Assembly: GCF_000430585.1 (NCBI RefSeq) | Contig: NZ_AUMH01000003.1 | Span: 1 to 64,000 of the forward strand | Reading direction: 5' to 3' | Source of the DNA: Alicyclobacillus herbarius DSM 13609 | GTDB lineage: Bacteria; Bacillota; Bacilli; Alicyclobacillales; Alicyclobacillaceae | Length of the DNA: 64,000 bases | Shown: positions 35,056 through 43,446 of the stretch, piece after piece | Position numbering within the stretch: the first letter of the stretch is position 1 | How the letters are laid out: every line of letters starts with the position of its first letter | Position numbers and translations under genes: made by a program | The notes under the pieces: model-generated | Database searches by the model: none | What the model was told of the DNA's origin: nothing | What the model saw: the letters and a program-made list of their open reading frames with translations, nothing else

Positions 35056-35496
35056 TCATGACATCAAACCGCCTAGAATCCGAACGCGAAGTGACCGGCT
35101 GCTTCCATCCTGCATGGACAGCGTGATCGAGAATCCATAAGGCTGTACATGGGGGGTAAGAGACTTAATGTGGTCACCGAGCACACTCGTTCCTCCTCCG
35201 TCCTGAACCCGTACCAGCTGGCCAGACGGATTCACCAGGTACGAATAGGAATTGCCGTTCACTAAACCGAGCTTCAGACAGTTGTTTGTTACTTCCACCC
35301 GGCAGCTGGCGTGTCCATCCTGCGTCAATACGCGAGCCGCGTTTTCCCAGGCCGCATCGCTCTCTAATTCCGTCAGGGCCTGTTGACATTGGGTCCCGAG
35401 AGTCACGAGCCAAAACAATGCCGCGTTCGTAAGTAAGGCGGTCAGGGTCACCGCAGCCGTAACCTCGAGCAGTGAAAAGCCGGAATCAGGCGTCAC
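35056..35496 (-). CDS. comGF: ComGF-like pseudopilin
   Basis: Prepilin-like protein with leader MTPDSG and cleavage site G|FSLLEV, then a hydrophobic helix (about 9-30). The remaining 110 residues form a beta-rich globular part (GQLVRVQDGG, ITLSMQDGSSRSLRVRI). GTG 35496 overlaps the preceding gene by 11 bp. 146 aa. Order and size match ComGF of Bacillus. Confidence 0.75.
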   Translation of the reverse strand: MTPDSGFSLLEVTAAVTLTALLTNAALFWLVTLGTQCQQALTELESDAAWENAARVLTQDGHASCRVEVTNNCLKLGLVNGNSYSYLVNPSGQLVRVQDGGGTSVLGDHIKSLTPHVQPYGFSITLSMQDGSSRSLRVRILGGLMS

Positions 35497-35803
35497 TAGG
35501 CGGAGTCCGCACCCATATCGTTTGGTCAACGTTCCCACAATGTACTTGAATCCGGTTCCAAGCTGGAAACCCATCCTCGCGGTGCACCTCCACCGTACAC
35601 ATGTACCCGTTGACACGCAGTTCGGATGGTACATCCGCGTTCCCTGACGAAATCGTCTCCGCCACGGCGTCGGCCGCTTCCGAGCTTGCCCGTAATTCCT
35701 GCGACTGTTCCATTCCAAACAACGCGCTACGCTCCGCAGAACTCGCAGCGACAGCCGCCCATCCTAAACACGCGACCGCCAACATCACCTCAATAAGGGT
35801 CAT
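35486..35803 (-). CDS. comGE: ComGE-like pseudopilin with an unusual leader
   Basis: Hydrophobic N-terminus MTLIEVMLAVACLGWAAVAAS followed by a polar domain with CTVEVHREDGF; 105 aa. Type IV pilins normally show G|F/M before TLIEV. Here the ATG codon itself takes the F/M position. A longer version from ATG 35845 adds a basic leader (RRRPWRWV) but gives V|M instead of G|M. The start at 35803 overlaps the comGD stop (ATGA) and follows GGAGG. So either no leader is cleaved or cleavage uses a non-canonical residue. Confidence 0.65.
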   Translation of the reverse strand: MTLIEVMLAVACLGWAAVAASSAERSALFGMEQSQELRASSEAADAVAETISSGNADVPSELRVNGYMCTVEVHREDGFPAWNRIQVHCGNVDQTIWVRTPPSDA

Positions 35804-36354
35804 GACCCACCTCCAGGGTCGGCGTCTGGGCCAAAGCTCACCCATCCAGCCCCGGTATAGATGTGTAGGTCTGACTCTTGCAACCCGTTGGTCAAGCGAA
35901 TCACACCCGCCACGTGGGCGTCGCCGGCCGAATCAAAGGAAATCCAGCCAGTCCGCATCTGCAGATAGCCGTCTTTATAGTCCACGCCGGATAGAAAGCT
36001 CTTCTGCGCAACCGTCGTAGGTCCGATCAGAAGGTCGTACTGCGGCTGGTACTTATGGAGATTGACCACCGCATAGGGCCCGACGGACTGGCTCAGCATT
36101 TGCGTAGTTCGAAAATCCCATATCAGGTTCTCGGTACTTTCATAGAGCTGCATGCTCTGCCACATCCCCGAAAATCCGACCGCAGGGATGGCCAGCGAGA
36201 TTCCCGTCAAAGCGACTGCAACACACACCTCGAGCAGGCTAAAGCCGGCGTCCGCATCGGAACATTCGTCCACTCGCTGGCGAAAGCGAAGTCCCCGCCA
36301 TGCCCTCTGTTTCTGCTTAACCTGCCGTGCCACCGCTGCTGGATCCTGTGTCAT
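35800..36354 (-). CDS. comGD: ComGD-like pseudopilin
   Basis: Type IV pilin-like: long basic leader (about 37 residues, KQKQRAWRGLRFRQR) then G|FSLLEVCVAVALTG, with Glu at position 5 of the mature protein. The globular domain is about 150 residues (YDLLIGPTTVAQKSFLSG, GAGWVSFGPDADPGGGS). 184 aa. Overlaps comGC (38 bp) and the next gene (4 bp). The lengthy leader may mean a start further downstream. Confidence 0.75.
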   Translation of the reverse strand: MTQDPAAVARQVKQKQRAWRGLRFRQRVDECSDADAGFSLLEVCVAVALTGISLAIPAVGFSGMWQSMQLYESTENLIWDFRTTQMLSQSVGPYAVVNLHKYQPQYDLLIGPTTVAQKSFLSGVDYKDGYLQMRTGWISFDSAGDAHVAGVIRLTNGLQESDLHIYTGAGWVSFGPDADPGGGS

Positions 36355-36790
36355 CCTGATACGTCACCTCAACACTTCCGTCCGTCTGAATGTGAATCAC
36401 ATATTGCCCGCCAGCCGGATCTTGGGGAATCGACTGCAGCAGTTGAGCGTCTTTTAAGGCTTGCAGCTGCTGCGCGGAGTCTCCACTGGGATACTGATGA
36501 TAGAGCAAGTAGTATTCGTTCAGAGCGGCCTCAATCGTTTTTTCATTCTCGTCCCGCGCGACGGTTTGCACGTGCTTGTCGATGCCGAACACATGGGGCG
36601 CAACGAGCGCCGTCATGATGGCTAAAATCGAGACAGCCACCACCATCTCCAGCAACGTGAACCCTTCTTCCTGAGCCCCGCGTTTTATTCGCCCCAACAC
36701 CCGCCGTACTCTAATCAGGTTTTCTTCAACCGGCTGTTCTTCAGCCCGCCGCACCCCAACACCTTGACACCCCGTTGAACGCATCCCCAA
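36317..36790 (-). CDS. comGC: ComGC-like major pseudopilin
   Basis: Probable main subunit of the DNA-uptake pseudopilus. Leader ends EEG|FTLLEMVVAVSILAIM (about residues 42-58), followed by the standard YPSGDSAQQLQALKDAQLLQ loop typical of major pilins and a Ser/Gly-rich tail. It should be matured by the prepilin peptidase encoded at 53.6 kb. 157 aa from TTG 36790, with AGGAAAG upstream; other starts are possible inside the 40-residue leader. Confidence 0.85.
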   Translation of the reverse strand: MGMRSTGCQGVGVRRAEEQPVEENLIRVRRVLGRIKRGAQEEGFTLLEMVVAVSILAIMTALVAPHVFGIDKHVQTVARDENEKTIEAALNEYYLLYHQYPSGDSAQQLQALKDAQLLQSIPQDPAGGQYVIHIQTDGSVEVTYQDDTGSSSGGTAG

Positions 36791-36829
36791 TCACTCACTT
36801 TCCTGTTGAAGTTTGTTTCTCACAAGCAT

Positions 36830-37945
36830 TCACCGGACTGGCATGCCCGCGGTGGACAGTGTGTTCATGAGATTGTACATGGGCAGCATCAACGCCAGCA
36901 TGGTGACCGCCACAAAGCTGCCACACACCCCAACGAGAAGTGGCTCCAGCCAGTGCATCAACGTTTCTACTTTTCGAATCCACCTTTTCCCAAGGACCGC
37001 GGCGGTCTGCTCCAGCCCAGCAGCCAAATTTCCGGTTGATTCTGTGAGCGTCATGAAGGCACGAAACACCGGGTCCCATTCCCCACCGAGAGTAGATGCC
37101 ATGTCCTGCCCTTGCAACAACTGCTGCTCCAAGCCCCGGCAGGCCGGGGACAACCAGCGTGGCCGCCTCTGTAATTCCAGGGCCGACAAGGCGTCCAAAA
37201 TAGGTACGCCCGCAGTGACCAACTGAGCCAACACGGCCGCAAACCTGCCAGTGCGCTGTAGACGAAACATACGTCCCACCGGAAGCCCGTGAATCCACCG
37301 GCGGCAGCGCGGTGGCGCGTATCGATCCAGCCACCAGGCGCCGAAAATCATGCCAACTGCGGCAGCCACTGCGCAAACGAACAAGAGCGGCATGATGTGC
37401 AACAGTTGCAAGACCCACGAATCGTTGGCGGACTGTGTTTCCCCGACAGATTGGTAGAGTTCAGTCAACGAGGGGAGTACAGTCCGCGCAATAAAGCCTT
37501 GCAAGAGAAATGTGACCGCCAACAGCAGCAGCGGATACGTGCTGGTGCGCATCAAGGAACTCTGCCACTCCCGTTGCTGTCGCATTTGTTCGCTCCACAT
37601 TTGCAAACATTGCGCCAGTTGTCCGGACTGAGCCCCGACATCCAGCATCAGAAGCAGGTCTGGAGGAGCGTAGGATTGCCATGCCTGGCGGAGCAACTCT
37701 CCCCGCTGTACCGCTTCTTCGGCCAGGTCCAACAAGTCAAGAGTGAGTTTATCGGACCGAACCTCCTTCAAGCACGCAAACGTGTCTGGCAGCGGCAAAC
37801 CGGCCTCCAATAATTCCGCGAGGTCCTGACAGAGCTCTGGAAAACAGCGTTGATACCGCCGCCTCCGTAGGTAATGAAGACGCTTCGCGCACGACTGCAG
37901 CCAGGTACGAATTTCCACGCTTGCCGTCCACTTAACCTTTCGCAT
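36830..37945 (-). CDS. comGB: ComGB-like inner-membrane platform protein (GspF/PilC family)
   Basis: Polytopic GspF-type protein that connects the ATPase with the pseudopilus. Two repeated GspF domains, about residues 35-160 and 225-345 (ELCQDLAELLEAGLPLPDT; AQLVTAGVPILDALSAL), with membrane segments near 140-165, 180-205 and 345-368. ATG 37945 overlaps the end of comGA by 14 bp. 371 aa. Confidence 0.88.
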   Translation of the reverse strand: MRKVKWTASVEIRTWLQSCAKRLHYLRRRRYQRCFPELCQDLAELLEAGLPLPDTFACLKEVRSDKLTLDLLDLAEEAVQRGELLRQAWQSYAPPDLLLMLDVGAQSGQLAQCLQMWSEQMRQQREWQSSLMRTSTYPLLLLAVTFLLQGFIARTVLPSLTELYQSVGETQSANDSWVLQLLHIMPLLFVCAVAAAVGMIFGAWWLDRYAPPRCRRWIHGLPVGRMFRLQRTGRFAAVLAQLVTAGVPILDALSALELQRRPRWLSPACRGLEQQLLQGQDMASTLGGEWDPVFRAFMTLTESTGNLAAGLEQTAAVLGKRWIRKVETLMHWLEPLLVGVCGSFVAVTMLALMLPMYNLMNTLSTAGMPVR

Positions 37946-38963
37946 AACCCACCGATTCCTCACTGTCGTCCGGCCCGATGCCACCCGATGAACGAATCGT
38001 GTGCCAAGGAGCAGTGGACGCAATGGCGTTGCGTAAATTCGAAGTCATGCGGTGGACGACAAAGTGGGGCCGACGCCGAGCCACGCCCCCGTTACAAGCA
38101 GAACAGCCGCGACCTTGGCAACGCAGGCAGGGCTTGTCCACCATCGTCTGAACGACCACTCCCACTAAGACGTCGGCCAGGAGGGGACGGGATAAACCAA
38201 ATTCCCAAAGTCGTTCCGCCGCTCCAACAAGGTCCATGGCGTGTGTGGTTGTGAGCACCAAGTGCCCAGTTAGCGCGGCACGGAGGAGGATACGAGCCGT
38301 CTCGTCGTCACGCACCTCTCCTACTACAATCACATCCGGGTCTTGCCGTAAGGCGGCCCTCAGTCCGGCGGCAAAAGTCAGCCCGGCCTTTTCGCGGACT
38401 TCAAACTGGTGGAATTCATGAAATGACCGTTCGACCGGGTCCTCCAGACTAATCACGTGTCGACCGTGTTCCGCCAACCAGTGCATCATGGCGTATAAAG
38501 TGGTGGTCTTCCCGGACCCCGTCGGCCCGACCAGCAACATGAGCCCACCAGATACGCTCAGCATTTGCACCAATTGATGGACCTGTAGGTCGTTAAAGCC
38601 CAGGGCATGAAAATCGTAGGTCTGCTCCCCTCCCGACAATAGACGCAAAACGATACACTCTCCATCGACCAAGGGCAAACTGGAGACACGTATGTCGCAT
38701 GGCACCGCTCCATCCCAACGAAACGAGCCATCCTGGGGAATTCGCGCATCCGTGACGTCCATCCTCGCCAGCGCCTTGATGCGGCGAACCAGTGTCGTCC
38801 CGGCCGGTGACTCGGTAACAAGAAACGGTACCAGCAAGCCCTGTACACGAAACTTGATTTCCAGCAGAGTGTGACTAAGAAATAGGTGAATATCCGTACA
38901 GCCTTGCTGCAAAGCCTGATCCAACACTTCTTCAAATAGAAAGGCGGCTGACGTTTCTTCCAC
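37932..38963 (-). CDS. comGA: ComGA-like traffic ATPase (GspE/PilB family)
   Basis: Secretion-type ATPase powering pseudopilus assembly for DNA uptake. Walker A LLVGPTGSGKTTTLYAM (about residues 142-158), Asp box VISLEDPVERS, Walker B DVIVVGEVRDDE, His box GHLVLTTTHAMD. A four-Cys zinc motif (CLRCQGRGCSACNGG) near residue 275 matches PilB-type ATPases more than B. subtilis ComGA. GTG 38963 follows GGAGGG. 343 aa. First gene of the seven-gene operon. Confidence 0.92.
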   Translation of the reverse strand: MEETSAAFLFEEVLDQALQQGCTDIHLFLSHTLLEIKFRVQGLLVPFLVTESPAGTTLVRRIKALARMDVTDARIPQDGSFRWDGAVPCDIRVSSLPLVDGECIVLRLLSGGEQTYDFHALGFNDLQVHQLVQMLSVSGGLMLLVGPTGSGKTTTLYAMMHWLAEHGRHVISLEDPVERSFHEFHQFEVREKAGLTFAAGLRAALRQDPDVIVVGEVRDDETARILLRAALTGHLVLTTTHAMDLVGAAERLWEFGLSRPLLADVLVGVVVQTMVDKPCLRCQGRGCSACNGGVARRRPHFVVHRMTSNLRNAIASTAPWHTIRSSGGIGPDDSEESVGYAKG

Positions 38964-38997
38964 GACTATCCCTCCACTCCGCCATGGCGGATTCTTT

Positions 38998-39026
38998 GTA
39001 TGAATAGATTCGCGGAATCACGTCAA
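38998..39026 (-). promoter_or_regulatory. Candidate promoter of the comG-type operon
   Basis: TTGACG (39026-39021) and, 17 bp on, TCATAC (39003-38998) on the minus strand, 35-60 bp before comGA. The -10 is weak, which would suit activator-dependent expression. No convincing ComK-type AT boxes were found. Confidence 0.4.
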
Positions 39027-39078
39027 CCGCCTGTTTTCAAAACAACCAATAGATATCATTTTGGCTGGGTTTTACAAT

Positions 39079-39118
39079 CTTTATCGTTTTGATGCTGCCT
39101 TTGTCGTTTTGATGCTGC
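39079..39118. repeat. 20-bp tandem duplication at the end of the JAMM gene
   Basis: Two adjacent 20-bp copies, 39079-39098 and 39099-39118, differ at one base (CTTTATCG... versus CTTTGTCG...). The unit is not a multiple of three and shifts the frame at the end of the protease gene. Confidence 0.9.
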
Positions 39119-39473
39119 GCCCAAAACGCACGTCCCACTCGTCTCCTGCGCGGACAAACAGCACATGCCACTCTGCCCATACGGCTAGGGTCAGGTCCGA
39201 TGTCGAAAACGAAGCGCCACTGAGTGGGTGAGTGTGAAAGGTAGCAAGTACGCGGCCCAATCCGTCTGATTTATAGGCCCAATCCACAAGGTCCTGCGGA
39301 TTCACCGTAAACCCGTATGGCGTGGCCGTGACCGGAAACGGAGAGAACACCGCTTTGTCGTGATTCGTTGCGTAAATCCAACCAAACGCTTCGTTGGGCA
39401 GACAGGCGTCCGCCCAACGCATACACTCCTTCTCCACGCGCGGGTTCCACCAAACCGGGGATTCACTCGACAA
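39081..39473 (-). CDS. JAMM/MPN-domain metalloprotease-like protein
   Basis: Zinc isopeptidase-like fold. The catalytic Glu is in [11 protein letters not shown] (about residue 30), and the JAMM signature [14 protein letters not shown] (HxHP-x-S-x3-FSxxD) is complete at about residues 83-96. Related bacterial proteins cut ubiquitin-like or C-terminal tags or process small carrier proteins; the target here is unknown. TTG 39473 has GGAG 7 nt upstream; the open frame reaches ATG 39494. The gene overlaps the end of obg by 11 bp or more. The last residues (TTKAASKR) come from a tandem duplication and look like a recent truncation. Confidence 0.78.
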   Translation of the reverse strand: MSSESPVWWNPRVEKECMRWADACLPNEAFGWIYATNHDKAVFSPFPVTATPYGFTVNPQDLVDWAYKSDGLGRVLATFHTHPLSGASFSTSDLTLAVWAEWHVLFVRAGDEWDVRFGRSIKTTKAASKR

Positions 39474-40764
39474 AATCAAACTCCATGTCGGCAATCCGAA
39501 TCACATCGCCCTCTTTGGCGCCGCGTTCGCGCAGTGCATCGTCGACGCCACGGTGCTTTAGAATGCGCTGAAACCTTTTCACGGCATCATACTGAGAAAA
39601 GTTCGTCATGCGAACCAGCTTATCCAGCTCCTCTGATTCCACGATGAATACATGCCCTTCCCTGCGAATACGAAACGGCTGCGACGGTTCATACCGGTAG
39701 ACCTTCCGTTCCGTGACCCTGGCCTCCGGTTCACCGTCTTTGGCGAACGCCTCCGCAACATCCTCGTTCTCTCGCTGCTCATCCAGTACATCCGCAATCG
39801 CCGTCAATAGAGCGTCCAAGCCGATGCGCGTCGCTCCCGATATTGGAAACACAGGTTGACTGGGGTAAGCCTTCCGAAACGCCTCCAAATGCTCCTGCGC
39901 CTGCGGCAGGTCCATTTTATTCGCCGCCACCAATTGCGGTCGAGCAGCCAATCGTTCGTTATAGGCCTGCAATTGCTCATTGATGACCGCGTAATCCCGA
40001 ACGGGATCGCGTCCTTCTACGGCGGCCATATCAATGACATGCACAAGCACGCGCGTACGCTCAACGTGACGCAAGAATTCATGTCCCAGTCCTTTACCCT
40101 CGTGAGCCCCCTCAATCAGTCCGGGCAGGTCCGCCATGACAAAACTCCGGCCGTCAGGGGTCTGCACCACACCGAGTTCGGGGGTCAGTGTGGTGAATGG
40201 ATAGTCACCAATTTTCGGCCGGGCAGCCGATACCACCGACAGTAGTGTGGATTTCCCGACGCTCGGAAATCCAATCAGCCCCACGTCCGCCAACACCTTC
40301 AATTCTAGGCGCAGCCAGCGCTCCTCCCCCGGTTCCCCTTTTTCCGCGATTTCCGGCGCCGGGTTACCGGGGGTTGCAAAACGGGTGTTTCCCCGTCCGC
40401 CGCGGCCACCGCGCGCCACACGGAGGCGTTGCCCGTGATGAACGAGATCCCCCAGAAACTCCCCGCTGTCGTCATCGTATACCACCGTCCCGGGCGGTAC
40501 CTTCACCACCAGGTCGTCGGCGCTGCGCCCGTGCCGATTCTTGTTGCCCCCGTTCTCCCCGCGATCCGCCTTAAAATGCCGCTGATAACGAAAATCAATC
40601 AAGGTGCGGAGGCCTTCGTCCACGATCAGGATCACGTCGCCGCCACGACCACCGTCGCCACCCGCCGGGCCCCCGAGCGGGACGTACTTTTCCCGACGGT
40701 ACGCGACAATTCCGTTCCCCCCGTCGCCCCCCTTGACATAGATTCGCGCTTGATCGACAAACAT
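39463..40764 (-). CDS. obg: GTPase Obg (ObgE/CgtA)
   Basis: Ribosome-assembly and stress GTPase also needed for Spo0A activation in bacilli. Glycine-rich Obg fold (about residues 1-157, with [28 protein letters not shown]), G domain with G1 [14 protein letters not shown]3 [10 protein letters not shown]4 NKMDLP, and a C-terminal OCT domain (about 350-433). ATG 40764 gives 433 aa and the standard [16 protein letters not shown] start. It follows spo0B by 57 bp, the usual bacillus order. Confidence 0.97.
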   Translation of the reverse strand: MFVDQARIYVKGGDGGNGIVAYRREKYVPLGGPAGGDGGRGGDVILIVDEGLRTLIDFRYQRHFKADRGENGGNKNRHGRSADDLVVKVPPGTVVYDDDSGEFLGDLVHHGQRLRVARGGRGGRGNTRFATPGNPAPEIAEKGEPGEERWLRLELKVLADVGLIGFPSVGKSTLLSVVSAARPKIGDYPFTTLTPELGVVQTPDGRSFVMADLPGLIEGAHEGKGLGHEFLRHVERTRVLVHVIDMAAVEGRDPVRDYAVINEQLQAYNERLAARPQLVAANKMDLPQAQEHLEAFRKAYPSQPVFPISGATRIGLDALLTAIADVLDEQRENEDVAEAFAKDGEPEARVTERKVYRYEPSQPFRIRREGHVFIVESEELDKLVRMTNFSQYDAVKRFQRILKHRGVDDALRERGAKEGDVIRIADMEFDFVE

Positions 40765-40821
40765 CCATATTCCCCCATCACTTGGTGTGTATACGTTTTT
40801 ACTCCTCATGACCTTGACGAC

Positions 40822-41310
40822 TTATCCTTGTGCACGGATGCCCACATCAATCCGAGTAAACTCCTGCAACATCGAGCGGATCGTCTGCAGCCAAGGATGA
40901 ATGTCAGGTGCCTCCTCGACCTTTAGCCAGACCCTTGTACTGAACGCGGATTCCGTCGCATCCCCCTGGACGTGAATATGCAGGCGGTGAATGTTCGATG
41001 CGGCCAACGCGTCCTCCAATTTATACCACACACTGGTGAGCTCTTGACACAACCGATCGTCCATAGGAAAAAGATGGTCACAGCACACAACGGTCAGCGA
41101 CGGACATGTGGCCACAGCGAAGAGGAATGGATGGTCTCCGTCCTTCATACGCGTTTGTACCAAGGATACGCCCAAAAGCCATTGTGAGACTTCCTGAAGC
41201 GCCGTCAATGCTCGTTCGGGTTTTCCCAACTGGAGATACCCCTGCACCAACTGAAGCCCATTTAACACATCATGCCGGTGTCGTCGAAATACCTCAGGCC
41301 AAGGAGACAC
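40822..41310 (-). CDS. spo0B: Sporulation phosphotransferase Spo0B
   Basis: Transfers phosphate from Spo0F to Spo0A. The helical hairpin with the phospho-His motif RHRHDVLNGLQLVQGYLQLG is at about residues 8-27, followed by a small alpha/beta domain (WYKLEDALAA, IHRLHIHVQGD). GTG 41310 is preferred: AAGGA is 4-5 nt upstream and it lies after the terminator at 41332-41360, while the longer frame to 41388 would read through it. 162 aa. Gene order rplU-prp-rpmA-spo0B-obg matches Bacillus. Confidence 0.88.
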   Translation of the reverse strand: MSPWPEVFRRHRHDVLNGLQLVQGYLQLGKPERALTALQEVSQWLLGVSLVQTRMKDGDHPFLFAVATCPSLTVVCCDHLFPMDDRLCQELTSVWYKLEDALAASNIHRLHIHVQGDATESAFSTRVWLKVEEAPDIHPWLQTIRSMLQEFTRIDVGIRAQG

Positions 41311-41331
41311 AGATTCCTTATCCCTCCCTTG

Positions 41332-41360
41332 AAAAATAGGCCTGGCGCAACCGCCAGGCC
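41332..41360 (-). terminator. Rho-independent terminator after rpmA
   Basis: On the minus strand GGCCTGGCG pairs with CGCCAGGCC around GTTG (41360-41339), then a TATTTTT tract. Readthrough would feed spo0B and obg, whose gene starts 22 bp later; this permits attenuated expression of the sporulation genes from the ribosomal promoter. Confidence 0.85.
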
Positions 41361-41406
41361 CTTTCCCACTGTTATACATAATGTCCACGTATCGCTCGAA
41401 CCGGTA

Positions 41407-41721
41407 TTACGCCTCGCTCGCAACCGCTTCTTGCGCTTCTACAGCGACAGGGTACACGCTCACACGCTTGCGATCGCGCCCCCAACGCTCAAACTTCACC
41501 CGACCTTCGACCTTGGCGAACAACGTATCATCTTTCCCAATGCCGACATTGACGCCCGGGTGAATCTTGGTTCCGCGCTGGCGGACAAGGATGCTCCCCG
41601 CCGTCACCAGCTGGCCGTCACCGCGCTTCACGCCAAGTCGCTTGGAAATGCTGTCGCGTCCGTTGCGGGTACTCGAAACACCTTTCTTATGCGCAAACCG
41701 CTGTAGGTTCAGTTGCAACAT
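41407..41721 (-). CDS. rpmA: Ribosomal protein bL27 with cleavable N-terminal extension
   Basis: Large-subunit protein near the peptidyl-transferase centre. N-terminus [14 protein letters not shown] shows the Firmicutes extension removed by Prp, except that Arg replaces the usual Phe at position 8. The core ([50 protein letters not shown]) is normal. 104 aa, with a slightly extended C-terminus. ATG 41721 lies 5 bp after prp. Confidence 0.96.
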   Translation of the reverse strand: MLQLNLQRFAHKKGVSSTRNGRDSISKRLGVKRGDGQLVTAGSILVRQRGTKIHPGVNVGIGKDDTLFAKVEGRVKFERWGRDRKRVSVYPVAVEAQEAVASEA

Positions 41722-41726
41722 GATGT

Positions 41727-42053
41727 TCACTCCTCTTCCTGACGCATACGCACTTTTACGTGTTTGGGATATTGCTCCGAAATCTGCTGAAGCCCGAAGA
41801 CCATACTGCGAAAGAGCAGCTGCACGTCAGACCGTGCCGCCAGCGTACCTAGCCGACACTCGAACCGATTCCCGTCGTCCTCGCAGTTCGGTTTCAGTTT
41901 CAACAGCCCCTCGCAACTATTCACGGCATTTGTCACCAATGCCGAAACCGCTGCGCACACGATGTCCGATCCGGCCTCCGCATATCCTGCATGGCCGCGC
42001 AGGCGAAAACGCTCTATGCGTCCGCCCACCTCGGTAACGTCGCAGACAATCAC
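41727..42053 (-). CDS. prp: Ribosomal-processing cysteine protease Prp
   Basis: Small cysteine protease (YsxB) that trims the extension of L27. Catalytic His is in [12 protein letters not shown] (about 21) and Cys in IVCAAVSAL (about 33). 108 aa from GTG 42053. Between rplU and rpmA as in all Firmicutes that have the extended L27. Confidence 0.95.
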   Translation of the reverse strand: MIVCDVTEVGGRIERFRLRGHAGYAEAGSDIVCAAVSALVTNAVNSCEGLLKLKPNCEDDGNRFECRLGTLAARSDVQLLFRSMVFGLQQISEQYPKHVKVRMRQEEE

Positions 42054-42057
42054 TGTG

Positions 42058-42369
42058 TTATACCTCGATGGCTTCTACCCTAAGCTTTGTGTACGGTTGG
42101 CGATGGCCCTGTTTTTTGTGATAATTCTTCTTCGGCTTGTACTTGAAGACCACGATTTTCTTACCCCGACCGTGGCCCTCGACCTTGGCAATGACACGCG
42201 CTCCGGCCACCAGCGGTGACCCAACCTGAACGCCATTGTCCCCACTGACCAGATACACCTGATCCAAGGTCACAGAATCGCCGACCGCTGCGTCGAGTTT
42301 TTCCACTGTCAGAACGTCGCCCACCGAGACCTTATACTGCTTGCCTCCAGTACCTACAATAGCATACAT
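42058..42369 (-). CDS. rplU: Ribosomal protein bL21
   Basis: Large-subunit protein. [19 protein letters not shown] start at ATG 42369, then [53 protein letters not shown]. 103 aa. First gene of the rplU-prp-rpmA operon, with its own promoter and leader. Confidence 0.97.
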   Translation of the reverse strand: MYAIVGTGGKQYKVSVGDVLTVEKLDAAVGDSVTLDQVYLVSGDNGVQVGSPLVAGARVIAKVEGHGRGKKIVVFKYKPKKNYHKKQGHRQPYTKLRVEAIEV

Positions 42370-42460
42370 GAGCCAGAATCGCTCCTTACTTAGACTCGCT
42401 GTCCAGGCACCCCCTACAGGGTTTTGATGGCCTGCAACAAGCGGTTGAAGTGGTTCAATC
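42370..42460 (-). ncRNA. 5' leader of rplU (candidate L21 leader)
   Basis: About 90 nt between the predicted start of transcription and the rplU ATG. It includes possible short hairpins (e.g. CCCTGTAGGGG region). Many bacilli have a structured autoregulatory leader here; a match to that RNA family is inferred from position only. Confidence 0.4.
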
Positions 42461-42466
42461 CGTAAT

Positions 42467-42495
42467 AGCATACCATGTTTCTATCACACGAGCAA
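42467..42495 (-). promoter_or_regulatory. Sigma-A promoter of rplU
   Basis: TTGCTC (42495-42490), 17 bp, TATGCT (42472-42467) on the minus strand. Confidence 0.6.
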
Positions 42496-42531
42496 GTTCA
42501 CTGTGAACATCCATGGTTATCCATCGACGCG

Positions 42532-43446
42532 TTAATCGATCCGCTTGACCCACACATCGAGCGGATCCAACCAGCGGCCTTGAAACACGGCTTCGAGCAG
42601 CTCCTCTTCCTCGACAATCGTGACCACCTGCCCGGAGTCATCGAGAACATACACCATGTGGTAATGATCGGGAGAGAATCGCCGCACGACATCTCGGACG
42701 GTGCTTGTCGCCGGAGAAGCAAAAGAGCGAATTTCCTGGGGTCGAGACCGCTTTCCTTTTCGTTTTGCGTCTAGAAATCGTACCGTTTCCACACCAGAAC
42801 CTTTAATCCCGCTCCATACGGCCAATCCCAGGAATACGGCCAAAAACAGCATGCCGATGTGGGGCATACCAGCCCACACGGACACACCCCCTACTAGCAA
42901 CAGAGCCACGGTTAAGAGCATGGCTATCCTGTAGGCCTCCCGGGTTGCCTGTTCAAATCCGATTTCGCGTGCGCGGGCGGCACGTAGGATTCGTCCTCCA
43001 TCCAGCGGCAGACCAGGCAGCAGGTTGAATACGGCAATCCACACGTTCAGGCGCACCACATGAGACACAAACGCCTCGGACCATAAGCCACAAAGATGCA
43101 GACCGTACGACAGCAAGATTAAGAGAACATTGACCACCGGACCCGCCACGGCAATCAAAGCCTCGTCTCTGGGCACAAAACCCAAATGGCCGTAGGCCAA
43201 CCGCGCGACGCCTCCGAACGGTAGCAGCGAGACCTCCTCCACCTCATACCCGAGCGCATCAGCGACGATGGCATGACCCAACTCATGCAGCATGACGAGA
43301 ATGAAAAGCAGGACCATGTCTTCCCAAAAACCCAGACTAGCCGCCAGTACGAGCATGCAGAGAAACAATGGATGTAACCGAATGCGCGTGAGGATACCCC
43401 AAGAAGGCGTCGACATGCCTGAAGCATCATCCGTTCCACGCCTCAT
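42532..43446 (-). CDS. spoIVFB: SpoIVFB-type site-2 protease for pro-sigma-K
   Basis: Intramembrane zinc protease that releases sigma-K in the mother cell. Zinc motif HELGHA in a membrane helix (about residues 54-59) and the second motif NLLPGLPLDGGR (about 140-152). About six membrane segments, then a cytosolic C-terminal domain with CBS-like repeats (FSPDHYHMVYVLDDSGQVVTIV). 304 aa. The ATG 43446 start overlaps the spoIVFA stop; ATG 43416 is also possible. Confidence 0.92.
   Translation of the reverse strand: MRRGTDDASGMSTPSWGILTRIRLHPLFLCMLVLAASLGFWEDMVLLFILVMLHELGHAIVADALGYEVEEVSLLPFGGVARLAYGHLGFVPRDEALIAVAGPVVNVLLILLSYGLHLCGLWSEAFVSHVVRLNVWIAVFNLLPGLPLDGGRILRAARAREIGFEQATREAYRIAMLLTVALLLVGGVSVWAGMPHIGMLFLAVFLGLAVWSGIKGSGVETVRFLDAKRKGKRSRPQEIRSFASPATSTVRDVVRRFSPDHYHMVYVLDDSGQVVTIVEEEELLEAVFQGRWLDPLDVWVKRID

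Noticed and set aside
36795..37418. 207-aa minus-strand Gly-rich frame overlapping comGB
   Set aside because: Different frame of comGB, which shows GspF repeats and membrane spans.
38964..39080. ComK-type boxes before comGA
   Set aside because: AAAA and TTTT runs occur but not with the required AAAA-N5-TTTT spacing.
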